Assembly (NCBI GenBank): GCA_050298535.1 | Contig: JBNKUI010000002.1 | Span: 1-64,000, forward strand | Length of the DNA: 64,000 nucleotides | Direction of reading: 5' to 3' | Source of the DNA: JABDMH01 sp050298535 | Lineage (GTDB): Bacteria > Bacteroidota > Bacteroidia > Chitinophagales > Saprospiraceae | In this document: positions 52,943-61,928 of the stretch, in pieces | Numbering within the stretch: the stretch's first letter is position 1 | Layout: every line of letters begins with the position of its first letter | The notes under the pieces: model-generated | Database searches by the model: none | Told to the model about the DNA's origin: nothing | What the model saw: the letters and a program-made list of their open reading frames with translations, nothing else | Program-made: the position numbers and the translations under genes

Positions 52943-54286
52943 ATGTTTTTAACCACCAGCCATCCAAGACTGACCTTAGTTGCAGTCCTAACTTTGTTTT
53001 CCTCCATTTATACTCATGCTCAAGATGACTTTAGGCCAGGTTATCTGGTGACTGCTGTGCATGATACGATTCATGGATACATTGATTATGGAAACCCCAA
53101 ACAGAATGCTAAATACTGTCTCTTTCGTCAAAACGATGAAGCTAGGATCCAAAGGTATAACCCCATGGATTTACTTTTCTACCAATATGAAGGGTCAAAG
53201 AAATATGTATCGAAATCAGTAGTAATCGATGGACAGGTACAGGTCTTCTTTTTTGAATATCTTCTAGATGGGATTATTGAACTCTACTTTCTTGCCCATA
53301 TTCATGATGACTATTTTTATCTGGAAAAGAATGGAGTCTTGTACGAATTATCTGATAGAACGGAAGTTGTTGAAACCGATCAGGGCCTCAGAAAGCGCTA
53401 TGTGAATCATTATTCGGGAACCCTTAAGTCCATCATGAAAGATGCCCCCTCGCTGATGGAAAATATTGATGATATGGAATTGTCATACAATTCTTTGATT
53501 AGTCTATCGCGATCCTACCATGACTTGATCTGTACGGACGGTACACCGTGCATAGTTTATAGCAAGAGAGAGGAGAAGTTACATGATATTTCATGGAAGT
53601 TCCGTTTAGGAGTTGCCTTCACTGTCACCAAGGCAAAGATGAGTATCCGTTCAAGATTACGGCAAAGGAGAGGTTATTCATTTGGGGAAGATATTGGGGA
53701 TGTTGCCATTCGTTATATGGAATCTAATTTCTTCAATTCTTTTAGTGAGCAACAATATCTTGTAAGTTATGAGTCGTATCCCAGTTTACTTTTAAATGTA
53801 TCCAATCGATGGAACACCTCACTACAACTTGAGGCGCAATATGAGAAAATATCGATTGAGCGAGGTCAAGCTTCATTCCGTTCAGATTTTTGGAAAGGAG
53901 TTATTGCGGTGCATAAAGAGTTCTTTTTTTATAATAAGTTGAGACCTTTCGCAGAAGTAGGTGTCACGGTAAATTACTATACAAATCATTCACTGAATGA
54001 CCTGGACTTCACCTATGGTATACCCTATGTCGAGAGAGGCGAAGTGAAGTTTGAGCCCACCAATTCGCACATTGAATCAAAAGAGACATCCTATAATCCG
54101 GCTAGTTGGGGAGTGATGCTTTCTGCAGGCCTGCTCCAAGAGCTTAAGAATGGGCAAAAAATATTCCTGGAGGTAGGATATGAGACCCATGCTAAACTTT
54201 CCAACGCAACGATAGATCCAGAATTTAGAGCGTCCTTTCATTCCCGATTGGATGCTGCCAATTTCACCATTGGATTTATGCTTTAA
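52943..54286 (+). CDS. Putative outer-membrane protein, 447 residues
   Basis: A signal peptide (LTLVAVLTLFSSIYTHAQ) is followed by a domain common in Bacteroidota envelope proteins (FRPGYLVTAVHDTIHGYID, then YNPMDLLFYQYEGSKKYVSK). The C-terminal half (about 215-447) looks like a beta barrel: alternating strands such as ISWKFRLGVAFTVTKAKMSI and WGVMLSAGLLQELKNGQKIF, ending ANFTIGFML. Function unknown. It precedes the sigma factor gene by 90 bp on the same strand; whether they are linked is unclear. Confidence 0.75.
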   Translation: MFLTTSHPRLTLVAVLTLFSSIYTHAQDDFRPGYLVTAVHDTIHGYIDYGNPKQNAKYCLFRQNDEARIQRYNPMDLLFYQYEGSKKYVSKSVVIDGQVQVFFFEYLLDGIIELYFLAHIHDDYFYLEKNGVLYELSDRTEVVETDQGLRKRYVNHYSGTLKSIMKDAPSLMENIDDMELSYNSLISLSRSYHDLICTDGTPCIVYSKREEKLHDISWKFRLGVAFTVTKAKMSIRSRLRQRRGYSFGEDIGDVAIRYMESNFFNSFSEQQYLVSYESYPSLLLNVSNRWNTSLQLEAQYEKISIERGQASFRSDFWKGVIAVHKEFFFYNKLRPFAEVGVTVNYYTNHSLNDLDFTYGIPYVERGEVKFEPTNSHIESKETSYNPASWGVMLSAGLLQELKNGQKIFLEVGYETHAKLSNATIDPEFRASFHSRLDAANFTIGFML

Positions 54287-54376
54287 TTATAGTTAGATAT
54301 ATCCCATTCACTTTTTTTAGCATTTCAAGGTGATATTTCCCAACTTGAAGGAACTTACTATAAAAGCACCTATTGT

Positions 54377-54934
54377 ATGCAGTTTGTCGAATGTAGTCTG
54401 AAAGAGGAACCTGGAGTGGCAATATCAGCTGAAACACAGCGGATTTATGAGCAGGCATTGCCGGAGGCGATTAAAGCGATCCAATATTTGGGTGGCTCCT
54501 TCGAAAGTGGAAAGGATGTGTTTCATGATGCCATGGTGTTGTTCATGGAGAAAGATGTAGAATCACGCTTAGAGATCAGAGATCCCATAGGTTTTTTAGT
54601 CGCTGTTTCTAAGAGGATTTATCAGAAGAAATTTCTTAGAGAAAAGAAAGTCCAAATGACTTCCGATTGGCCAGATCAGGTTAATGTATCGGATGAAGAC
54701 TTATATCCCTCCTGGTCTGCACGCCGCCTTCTGAGGTTTCTTGAGAAGGCTGGAGATAAATGTCTGAATTTATTAAATACCATTTATTTCTCCGAGATAC
54801 CAATGGATGAAGTGGCAGATCGGATGGGTTATAAAAATGCACACAGCGTGAGCGTCCAGAAGCATAAATGTCTTAGGCAACTCAGGGCAATTGTGAAACG
54901 AAATAAAATTGAGTACGATGCATTCCAAAACTGA
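54377..54934 (+). CDS. ECF-like sigma-70 family factor
   Basis: A 185-residue sigma-70 family protein. Region 2 is seen as SGKDVFHDAMVLFMEKD and DPIGFLVAVSKRIYQKKFLR; region 4 as MDEVADRMGYKNAHSVSVQK followed by HKCLRQLRAIV, a helix-turn-helix for -35 recognition. Region 3 is absent, as in ECF factors. The upstream part is diverged, so the subgroup is not clear. The downstream gene overlaps its end by 17 bp, and that gene overlaps clpP by 4 bp, so the three are translationally coupled. Confidence 0.88.
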   Translation: MQFVECSLKEEPGVAISAETQRIYEQALPEAIKAIQYLGGSFESGKDVFHDAMVLFMEKDVESRLEIRDPIGFLVAVSKRIYQKKFLREKKVQMTSDWPDQVNVSDEDLYPSWSARRLLRFLEKAGDKCLNLLNTIYFSEIPMDEVADRMGYKNAHSVSVQKHKCLRQLRAIVKRNKIEYDAFQN

Positions 54935-55190
54935 ATGGCAATTAATAGAAGATTTTCACCTACAGAAGCTGGCTCGATCTGAAATGGAGGAGGTACAGAA
55001 TCGCTTAATACATAAAAAACGATTTGCTATCCGATTTAATACATTTAGTAATCTTTTCCAGGTCATTAAACTATACCGCAGAAAACAAGTGAAAGGGCAA
55101 TTGGATAATCTCTTTGAGACGATGTTGAAAGATGCTACCAAGTGTGATTTTCAATCTAAGATTCGTCATTTACAAAAGGTACTACCATGA
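54918..55190 (+). CDS. Small protein between sigma factor and ClpP, possible anti-sigma
   Basis: A 90-residue basic protein read from the ATG at 54918, which overlaps the end of the sigma gene by 17 bp; a TTG three codons earlier is the alternative. The start EWQLIEDFHLQKLARSEMEE, with later KRFAIRFNTFSNLFQVIKLY, resembles the cytoplasmic N-terminal part of Bacteroidota anti-sigma-like proteins (an acidic helix, then a basic one). No transmembrane helix is present. Its stop overlaps the clpP start (ATGA). Position and resemblance make it a candidate inhibitor of the sigma factor, or a ClpP-controlled adaptor. Family identity is not established. Confidence 0.65.
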   Translation: MHSKTEWQLIEDFHLQKLARSEMEEVQNRLIHKKRFAIRFNTFSNLFQVIKLYRRKQVKGQLDNLFETMLKDATKCDFQSKIRHLQKVLP

Positions 55191-55864
55191 TACGTGCCTC
55201 ACTAGTGCCTATGGTGATTGACAACTCAGATATGAGTGAGCGGGCATTTGATATTTACAGTTTATTGCTCAAAGAACGCATAGTTTTTCTGGGGAGCGCA
55301 CTAAATGATCAGGTGGCAAATTTACTGGTGGCACAGCTGCTCTATTTAAATAGTTCGAACAGCACAGCGCCAGTGCATTTATACATTCAAAGTCCGGGAG
55401 GCAGTGTATACGCAGGGATGGCCATATATGATACCATGAAAATGATGGATTGCCCTGTCTATACGTATTCAGTGGGATTTACGGGTAGCATGAGCACGTT
55501 CCTACTTTCTGGCGGAGAAAAGGGGCATCGCTATGCATTACCCCATAGCACGATACATATGCATCCCACAGGTGGTGGAACCAAGGGCTACACAGAAGAT
55601 GTGCGGATTGCTACACGTGAACAAGAGCGTATTCAGGCGCAGATATTCCATATCATGGGAGAAAATACCGGTCATAGCTGGCGGGAAATTGAATCATACT
55701 TTCTACGGGATAAATTTCTCAATGCATTTCAAGCGAAAGACTTTGGCTTGGTAGACGAAATACTAGGTGATCCCAAAGACATCATTGAAGTAGAAGACAG
55801 TCCCCTGCAAATTCATCCCATAGAAATGAATGGAACAGAGTCAGAGGATGTATTGAATGCTTGA
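55187..55864 (+). CDS. clpP: ClpP serine protease with complete catalytic triad
   Basis: A 225-residue ClpP. Ungapped comparison from memory with E. coli ClpP places Ser101 (GFTGSMSTFLL), His126 (LPHSTIHMHPTGGG) and Asp175 (FLRDKFLNAF) at the triad positions. The N terminus SLVPMVIDNSDMSERAFDIY is canonical, but the usual propeptide is absent. The loop after His126 is PTGGG rather than QPLGG, and a C-terminal acidic tail extends beyond the usual end. No ClpX/ClpA ATPase is adjacent, so it must share one. Coupling to a sigma factor and small protein is unusual and may mark it as a second, dedicated ClpP. Confidence 0.92.
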   Translation: MIRASLVPMVIDNSDMSERAFDIYSLLLKERIVFLGSALNDQVANLLVAQLLYLNSSNSTAPVHLYIQSPGGSVYAGMAIYDTMKMMDCPVYTYSVGFTGSMSTFLLSGGEKGHRYALPHSTIHMHPTGGGTKGYTEDVRIATREQERIQAQIFHIMGENTGHSWREIESYFLRDKFLNAFQAKDFGLVDEILGDPKDIIEVEDSPLQIHPIEMNGTESEDVLNA

Positions 55865-55900
55865 TGAATTTGCAGTATATTTCAGGCAAAACATTCTGAT

Positions 55901-56917
55901 TTGAAAGTAGCCCTCTATTTTAGTTTGATTTTTTTTTTATTCATCCGTTGTAAATCGCTTTCAGATTATGAAAATGGATTTGTATTAGATGGTCACACAA
56001 ATGGTGTGAAGGATAGTACGCTTCTATTCCTTTCCAGGAATAATGTAAATATTGATTCGACTTTTATCATCGATAACCAATTTAAATTTGAGGGAAAATT
56101 AAAGGGTCTCGCTGAGTCATTTCTGCTCATAAGAAAGGATACACCAGATTTTAAGTCTGTTTGGTTGGAGAAAGGATCCATGGTGCTGGATGCCAGTCAT
56201 ACCAGTCTGCGAGAAAGTGCTTTGTATGGCTCTGAGACACAACTTTTGGCAGATTCTCTAAAGAATCTTCTTGATCAGGCAGGTCGTGGGCTGAGAAGAA
56301 TACGATTAGAGCAGAAATTTGTGTTTGATCATCCTGAAAATGTCATTAGTGCTCATAAACTAGCAGTGTATGCAACCTCCTGGGGAAAAGAGACTGTACA
56401 GGAATTATATGCTCGATTTTCTGATGATTTGAGAGCCAGTGAAAATGGGCAAAAAGTCAAAAAGTATTTAGACTTGGTGAAGGCACCTCAGATTGGAGAC
56501 AGGTATGCTGATTTTTCAATGACTGATACAACCGGTAGTTTACTTAAATTATCCAACCATCTGAGTGATTTAACCCTGCTGGAATTTTGGGCTTCCTGGT
56601 GTGGACCCTGTCGTGCTGAAAATCCTCGGTTGGTGAAAACCTACCAAAAATATGCGCAGCAGGGATTTAATGTATTCGCGGTCTCTTTGGATGATGATGA
56701 AAAATCATGGAAGAAAGCAATCATCTCGGATAATCTTCCCTGGCTGCAGGTATCTGATCTAAATGGGGAGTATAATGAGGCAGCACTTATTTATGGAATA
56801 GGAGGTATTCCGGCTAGCTACCTGATTGATCGCGAAGGCACCATCATAGATCGAAATCTAAACGGAGATGATCTTGAGCAAAGAATTGAAAGTTACCTCG
56901 CAGAGAAAGCAAACTAG
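55901..56917 (+). CDS. TlpA-like thioredoxin lipoprotein with DUF4369 domain
   Basis: A 338-residue lipoprotein starting at TTG; this start is supported by the lipoprotein signal that follows at once (ALYFSLIFFLFIRCKS). Residues about 25-115 match DUF4369 and about 190-335 a TlpA/AhpC-type thioredoxin fold with the redox motif WCGPC (FWASWCGPCRAENPRLV) and the cis-Pro segment IGGIPASYLIDREG. Such proteins reduce periplasmic disulfides or act in cytochrome maturation. It follows clpP by 36 bp and may be part of that operon. Confidence 0.92.
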   Translation: MKVALYFSLIFFLFIRCKSLSDYENGFVLDGHTNGVKDSTLLFLSRNNVNIDSTFIIDNQFKFEGKLKGLAESFLLIRKDTPDFKSVWLEKGSMVLDASHTSLRESALYGSETQLLADSLKNLLDQAGRGLRRIRLEQKFVFDHPENVISAHKLAVYATSWGKETVQELYARFSDDLRASENGQKVKKYLDLVKAPQIGDRYADFSMTDTTGSLLKLSNHLSDLTLLEFWASWCGPCRAENPRLVKTYQKYAQQGFNVFAVSLDDDEKSWKKAIISDNLPWLQVSDLNGEYNEAALIYGIGGIPASYLIDREGTIIDRNLNGDDLEQRIESYLAEKAN

Positions 56918-56924
56918 TCTATGA

Positions 56925-58223
56925 TTATTCGTATTTCGTAATATTTACCGTGGCCTTAAGGTCGTGGAGAATATTGTAAAGCCCAAAATATGTCCTATTG
57001 ATATAAATACCGTGCTTCGAGCCTCTCGGCTTCTCTGCATTTCTCAGCAATGGATCCTTTGAAAGTTTATCTCCCATCGAAAAAATCTGCTCAAAATAAG
57101 CCTCATCACTAAAGTCAAATGTTTCACCATGGAATGGCTTTCCTAATAATTGAGCCATATCATAGAAAATCTTATAGTAAGAACGTGCCTTATCGGGTGC
57201 ATCGGTTTCGTAAATAAAATTTAGTGCATAAAACAGTGAAAGTAACTCGTCCTTATTTGTCAGCACAGAAGGGTTTAAAAACTGAAAGTAGTCCCTATGA
57301 AAGTCATCAGGGATGATCTTTACACAGCCAAAATCAATGACTGCCAGTTTGTTGTCAGGTGTTATAATGAAGTTTCCGGGATGCGGATCGGCATGTACTT
57401 TTTTAAGGACGTGCATCTGGAATTGATAGAAATCCCACATGGCCTGTCCGATAGCATTTTTTGTCTCCTGATTGGGATTGGTCTTTAACCATTCACGTAT
57501 ATGCAGACCGTCGATCCAATCCATAGTGATAATCCGATCTGAGGATAGCTCAGGATAATAGTTTGGAAAAACCAACATTTCGTGATCGGCAAAAGCCAGG
57601 GATATCTCTTGCGACTGCTGTAATTCTAATCGATAGTCTGCCTCTTCCAGGAGTTTATCTTCGACCTCTTGCATGTAGTGGTCCAGATCTCGAACCTTCA
57701 GATTCATAATGCGGGCTGCTAGAGGCTTGACCATCTTAAGATCATTCTGTACACTATTGGCTACACCAGGATATTGCACTTTTACCGCGAGATCTTTACC
57801 GTCGAGTTTAGCCCGATGCACCTGACCGATTGACGCAGCATTGGCAGCCTTTGGAGAAAATGCATCGAATAAGTCTGAAGGTGATTGTCCAAAATACTTG
57901 TTAAAGGTTCGAATTACCAGAGGGTAGGATAGGGGCGGTGCACTATATTGTGCCATTTGAAATTTATTGGCGTACGCTGTAGGCAAAAGACTTTTGTCCA
58001 TACTCAACATTTGAGCTGCCTTGAGGGCACTACCCTTAAGCTCACTGAGGGATGCATATATATCTTCAGCATTATCTTCGTCTAGCCGATCTCTGTCACC
58101 TTCGCCCAGCAGCACTTTATCTTTGTAATATTTTAGGTAGTTACTGCCAATCTTGGCTCCAGCCTGAACAAACTTAGATGCCCGATGGATTTTGGAAATG
58201 GGTATGCTTGATTGTTCTTTCAT
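56925..58223 (-). CDS. ABC1/UbiB-family atypical kinase
   Basis: A 432-residue protein of the ABC1 (AarF/UbiB/COQ8) family of protein-kinase-like ATPases. The Ala-rich nucleotide loop is AANAASIGQVHRAKLDGKDL with VAVKVQYPGV-like AVKVQYPGV, the family KxGQ-type segment near residue 65 appears as LKGSALKAAQMLSMDKSLLP, and the catalytic part is HADPHPGNFII plus LAVIDFGCVK. UbiB proteins support quinone biosynthesis and membrane lipid homeostasis. No transmembrane segment. The TetR gene ends 8 bp upstream, so the two are cotranscribed. Confidence 0.94.
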   Translation of the reverse strand: MKEQSSIPISKIHRASKFVQAGAKIGSNYLKYYKDKVLLGEGDRDRLDEDNAEDIYASLSELKGSALKAAQMLSMDKSLLPTAYANKFQMAQYSAPPLSYPLVIRTFNKYFGQSPSDLFDAFSPKAANAASIGQVHRAKLDGKDLAVKVQYPGVANSVQNDLKMVKPLAARIMNLKVRDLDHYMQEVEDKLLEEADYRLELQQSQEISLAFADHEMLVFPNYYPELSSDRIITMDWIDGLHIREWLKTNPNQETKNAIGQAMWDFYQFQMHVLKKVHADPHPGNFIITPDNKLAVIDFGCVKIIPDDFHRDYFQFLNPSVLTNKDELLSLFYALNFIYETDAPDKARSYYKIFYDMAQLLGKPFHGETFDFSDEAYFEQIFSMGDKLSKDPLLRNAEKPRGSKHGIYINRTYFGLYNILHDLKATVNITKYE

Positions 58224-58231
58224 CAGTTACA

Positions 58232-58891
58232 TTATCTGTTTTGAAAAACAAATTTTGCGAAGTCTATCATGGACTCTAGTGGGCCTCGACCGATTAATTC
58301 AAAGGAAAGATTTACTGCTTTTTCAATGGCAGCATCCGTATTTTCAAAGCCTGCGGACTGATCTCTTTTCCAGAAATTCAAAACGAATAAAAATTGAATC
58401 CAAAATCCTCGGTGATATTTATCCGTCAGATACTTTCTGTCCACGATTTCTCCCCGCTCCACTCCTTCACCAATTAAATCCTTGATGTAGGTGTCAAAGG
58501 TTGTTCTATACTCCTGCGTATTCCTGGGCAGTGGATTTCCTTCTTTCCAATCATTTAAAAGTAGCAGGATGAAACTTCGATCTGATCTAAGTTGTTCGAA
58601 ATGCGTGAAATAGAAAGCCAATAATTTTTCGCGGATGCTAAATTGAGTATACGTCTTATCTTTTTCAAGGACCTGCAACGTTCCTTCTATTTTGTCTTTC
58701 CAGAATGCCTGCTCCAGGCCATCAAAAGAACCAAAGTAGTTATAAAATGTGCTTTCATCCGAAGCCAGGTCATCCATAAAGCGAAATACACTGGGAGGCT
58801 GTTTCCCCTCATTTAAATAGTGAATCTTATATGCCTTGATGAGATCAGACGCTTGAACTGATTTTTTGGACTGTGCAGTCGACTTTGCCAT
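58232..58891 (-). CDS. TetR-family transcriptional regulator
   Basis: A 219-residue regulator. The HTH is somewhat diverged (KAYKIHYLNEGKQPPSVFRF, then MDDLASDESTFYNYFGSFDG) but keeps the TFYNYFGS element that ends TetR DNA-binding domains. The C-terminal part is all helical with aromatic residues for ligand binding (FYFTHFEQLRSDRSFILLLL, WIQFLFVLNFWKRDQS). It is followed at 8 bp by the ABC1 kinase gene and preceded at 53 bp by an MFS transporter gene on the same strand, so it may control one or both. Confidence 0.87.
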   Translation of the reverse strand: MAKSTAQSKKSVQASDLIKAYKIHYLNEGKQPPSVFRFMDDLASDESTFYNYFGSFDGLEQAFWKDKIEGTLQVLEKDKTYTQFSIREKLLAFYFTHFEQLRSDRSFILLLLNDWKEGNPLPRNTQEYRTTFDTYIKDLIGEGVERGEIVDRKYLTDKYHRGFWIQFLFVLNFWKRDQSAGFENTDAAIEKAVNLSFELIGRGPLESMIDFAKFVFQNR

Positions 58892-58944
58892 TTTCTACTA
58901 TTTGATTAGAAACTAGCATTACAACAAGTAATAGTACATACGGT

Positions 58945-60147
58945 TTATTCGTAGGCCTTTAATTTGAAACTCCAGGCCATGATAAGGGCCAATAAAATAG
59001 CCGATGCAAGAAAGATAGAGCCGTAGGACCAGTCTCCATCCAGGAGGAGACCAAATGAGAGTGGTCCCAGTGCCGTACTGAACACAATGACTGTTGTATA
59101 CACACTGCGTACTGTACCAATCAGCTCCACTCCGAATACCTCGGCATACAAGGCATTCTTGATGGTACTCCCGGCTCCATTGGCAAAACCAATAAATGCC
59201 AGGGCTGCCGGGTAAGTCAATGGATGGCTCCCCATCGCAAGAAAAAGTCCACCTACAATATACGGCAACAAAATATAGGGGAAGAGTTGCCTGGCCTTCC
59301 ACCGATCTACTACTGGGCCCGACCCTAGCATTGAAATGGCATTGACTGCCGCATATACCGTGAGCGATCCAGCAATCCATGAGGGTTCCCAGCCCCGACT
59401 ATCCCCCAGCTTTATCTGAAAAAAGAAGATAGCAGTGTTTAGGAAGCCAAGGATAAAGACGGTGGGGGCAATGACCCAAAAAATAGACTTTCCCATGATG
59501 GAAAATGGGTTTCTGGGAGGCGTGGTATGAGCGGGTGACGAGCCACCCGGGTTCAGAATCTCTTCAGGCTGCCGGGCCAGTAGCCAGAATAGTAATGGAA
59601 GAACGAGTAATATCAGGGTAAGAGAAGAGATCTGCAAACTTGCCCTCCATCCCAATGCTAAAATCAGAAATGAAACGATGAGAGGTAGGGAGGCTTCACT
59701 CAGAGGGTGACCAAGCGTTGCAAGACTTATTGCTTTACCTCTGTCATGCTCAAAAAATCTCGCCATGGTTGAGATCGCAGTATGACTGGATAATCCCTGT
59801 CCAAAAAGCCGTAAACCAAAGAAACCCAGCAAGACCATCATAGGATGGATGGCGGCGGAAAGAATCAGGCACGCAATCGCATAACCCACAATGACTAGCG
59901 TGACAAACTTTGTCAATCGCCAGTAGTCGATCAGGCTTCCGATCCAGGGAAGTGTCAGCGAAGATCCCACCGTTGCCACAGCATATAAGGAACTAAGTGC
60001 TGTATTTGACAGACCAAAAACAGATTCAATTTCGGGGATGTAAAGTGAAATGAGAAAGGTTTGCCCAAAACTGGAAAAGAAGGTAAGGACCACTCCAAAG
60101 AGCACCATCAAGCGATGTCGGTAGGCAAAAAGAAATAATTTGTGCAC
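58945..60147 (-). CDS. Major facilitator superfamily transporter
   Basis: A 400-residue membrane protein with about twelve transmembrane helices, beginning LFLFAYRHRLMVLFGVVLTF. The loop 2-3 motif appears as GSLIDYWRLTK and the second-half motif as GPVVDRWKARQLFPYIL. It keeps the MFS layout with a longer central loop (about 190-210, Pro/Asn rich). The substrate is unclear; drug or organic-acid export are both possible. It is the first gene of a probable operon with TetR and ABC1 kinase. Confidence 0.9.
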   Translation of the reverse strand: MHKLFLFAYRHRLMVLFGVVLTFFSSFGQTFLISLYIPEIESVFGLSNTALSSLYAVATVGSSLTLPWIGSLIDYWRLTKFVTLVIVGYAIACLILSAAIHPMMVLLGFFGLRLFGQGLSSHTAISTMARFFEHDRGKAISLATLGHPLSEASLPLIVSFLILALGWRASLQISSLTLILLVLPLLFWLLARQPEEILNPGGSSPAHTTPPRNPFSIMGKSIFWVIAPTVFILGFLNTAIFFFQIKLGDSRGWEPSWIAGSLTVYAAVNAISMLGSGPVVDRWKARQLFPYILLPYIVGGLFLAMGSHPLTYPAALAFIGFANGAGSTIKNALYAEVFGVELIGTVRSVYTTVIVFSTALGPLSFGLLLDGDWSYGSIFLASAILLALIMAWSFKLKAYE

Positions 60148-60246
60148 CCTTTGAAATTTTCCGTCAAAAGTAGCATTCTGATACGCTCGTCGGCGTTCTC
60201 TTTTATCAGAATTTGTGATTCCTTTTTCCTATTTTAAGTTTTTAGA

Positions 60247-61689
60247 GTGAAAGGATTTCCAGTGCCAATTCAACCCACCTTATTTTTACTATTTCTGCTG
60301 ACAGCTTTCTTTGGCTGTCAAGATGAGCCTGTGACTGATGAGCAGCACGGTGCTGAGATATACGGTATGTACTGCGCCGGATGTCATGGTAGCCAATTAG
60401 AGGGAGGATCAGCCACTACATTGATTAAAACCGATTGGAAGTATGGCAGGGCACTAAATACAATGACAAAGAATGTGCGATTTGGAATACCTGGCACTGA
60501 AATGGCTGCGTGGGATAAGGTGCTATCATTAGAGGAAGTCAATGATGTATTAGCCTATATCATTCAATCACAAAGCATTTCCCCTTCAGAAGAGCGATCT
60601 ATACCGGATCTTTTAGAGACGGCATTATACGATATCACGGTCGAAGAACTCGCTACTGAGGGTATGGGTACACCCTGGGGAATTGAGTTTGTATCCGATA
60701 GCCTGGCTTTGATCAGTGAAAGAGAAGGAGGTTTACGTTGGATCGTCAATGGCAAATTAGATCCTGTATCTATCTCCGGGCTGCCCGAAACGTATCGACC
60801 TGAATCTGCCATGGGTTTTATGGATATTGCCCTGGATCCAGACTATCTTCAAAATGGCTGGATATACCTGGCTTATACATTTACTGAAGATAGCATCAAG
60901 ACACTCGATGCCCGCGGAATGACAGAAATTGTGCGTGGTCGAATTGAAGACCATCAATGGATTGATATGGAAATCCTGTTTGAAGCACCAGACTCTCTAC
61001 GTATTCAGCAAGGCAATCGATTTGGAAGCCGCTTGATGTTTGATCAAGAAGGGTACCTCTATTTCACGATAGGAGACATGCACCATGCAGAGCACAGTCA
61101 GTCTCTTGAACATATCTCTGGAAAAGTCTACCGTATTCATCCGGATGGACGGATACCTGAGGATAATCCATTTCCAGATTTGGAGGGTGTGCTAGCCGGG
61201 ATTTATTCTTTAGGTAACCGCAATGTGCAGGGGATTGTACAAGATCCTATACATGGAACGGTTTGGATGACCGAGCACGGTCCCATGGGGGGCGATGAGC
61301 TCAATATTTTAAAGAAAGGGGCTAATTATGGCTGGCCCGCAATAACATATGGTATCGACTATAGTGGTGATACGGTCTCGCAGTTTGTTGAGCGAGAAGG
61401 CATGGAGCAACCGATCACCTATTGGACACCATCGATTGCGGTGTGTCCATTGGAGTATTGTGAAGGGAGATTATTTTCCGAGTGGTCCGGAAATTTATTC
61501 GTCGGAGCTTTAGCCTATGAAGAGGTCAGACGTTTGGTCATGGATGGACAAAAAGTCATTGACCAGGAAGTCATCCTGAAGGGGGTCGGGCGCGTACGTG
61601 ATATCAAGTTCAGTCCCAAGGGGCATATGTACGTCCTCCTCAATGGGCCCAACAAGATTTTGAGGTTGAAGCCTGTCGCGGCCATCTAG
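60247..61689 (+). CDS. Cytochrome c - soluble PQQ sugar dehydrogenase fusion
   Basis: A 480-residue lipoprotein starting at GTG (signal TLFLLFLLTAFFGCQD). Residues about 30-110 are a cytochrome c domain with heme site CAGCHG (YGMYCAGCHGSQLEGG). Residues about 130-478 are the Ylii-type soluble glucose dehydrogenase propeller: GTPWGIEFVSDSLALISERE, DIALDPDYLQNGWIYLAYTF, GNRNVQGIVQDPIHGTVWMT, EHGPMGGDELNILKKGANYG. The fusion allows direct electron transfer from sugar oxidation to heme. It differs from the other PQQ enzyme of this window in both fold type and domain order. Confidence 0.93.
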   Translation: MKGFPVPIQPTLFLLFLLTAFFGCQDEPVTDEQHGAEIYGMYCAGCHGSQLEGGSATTLIKTDWKYGRALNTMTKNVRFGIPGTEMAAWDKVLSLEEVNDVLAYIIQSQSISPSEERSIPDLLETALYDITVEELATEGMGTPWGIEFVSDSLALISEREGGLRWIVNGKLDPVSISGLPETYRPESAMGFMDIALDPDYLQNGWIYLAYTFTEDSIKTLDARGMTEIVRGRIEDHQWIDMEILFEAPDSLRIQQGNRFGSRLMFDQEGYLYFTIGDMHHAEHSQSLEHISGKVYRIHPDGRIPEDNPFPDLEGVLAGIYSLGNRNVQGIVQDPIHGTVWMTEHGPMGGDELNILKKGANYGWPAITYGIDYSGDTVSQFVEREGMEQPITYWTPSIAVCPLEYCEGRLFSEWSGNLFVGALAYEEVRRLVMDGQKVIDQEVILKGVGRVRDIKFSPKGHMYVLLNGPNKILRLKPVAAI

Positions 61690-61711
61690 ATCCGACGACC
61701 TCTATGCCAAC

Positions 61712-61799
61712 TTAGATATCAATAATATCCTGCTCAAATGCTTCTTCAAAAACAGTTCTATTTTTTATGTTTTTATAAATGTCGAAAAGAATCGATCAA
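61712..61799 (-). pseudogene. Remnant of another sulfatase gene
   Basis: The minus strand reads KNRTVFEEAFEQDIIDI followed by a stop, matching NNRTVFAEAFDHDIADI of the adjacent sulfatase (near residues 350-366). The DNA aligns to about 62137-62215 without gaps over nearly 80 bp, but is diverged, so it comes from a related sulfatase and not from a recent copy. Upstream the frame breaks. No start or active site remains. Confidence 0.72.
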
Positions 61800-61928
61800 G
61801 AGCATGAATTGCTATGGCTATCATATATTGTCTGTATAGAAGAATAGAGAAAAACTGCCCAGTAACCTACGCACAAGGCTTCGGTTACCGGCTGACTGCC
61901 CTCTGAAAGACTGCAGACTGATATACTG

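Noticed and set aside
55187..55864. ClpP lacking the catalytic His
   Set aside because: The HMHPTGGG segment looked shifted at first, but an ungapped alignment with E. coli ClpP puts His126 at the catalytic position.
58919..59380. 153-residue ORF on the minus strand
   Set aside because: Out-of-frame shadow of the MFS transporter gene.
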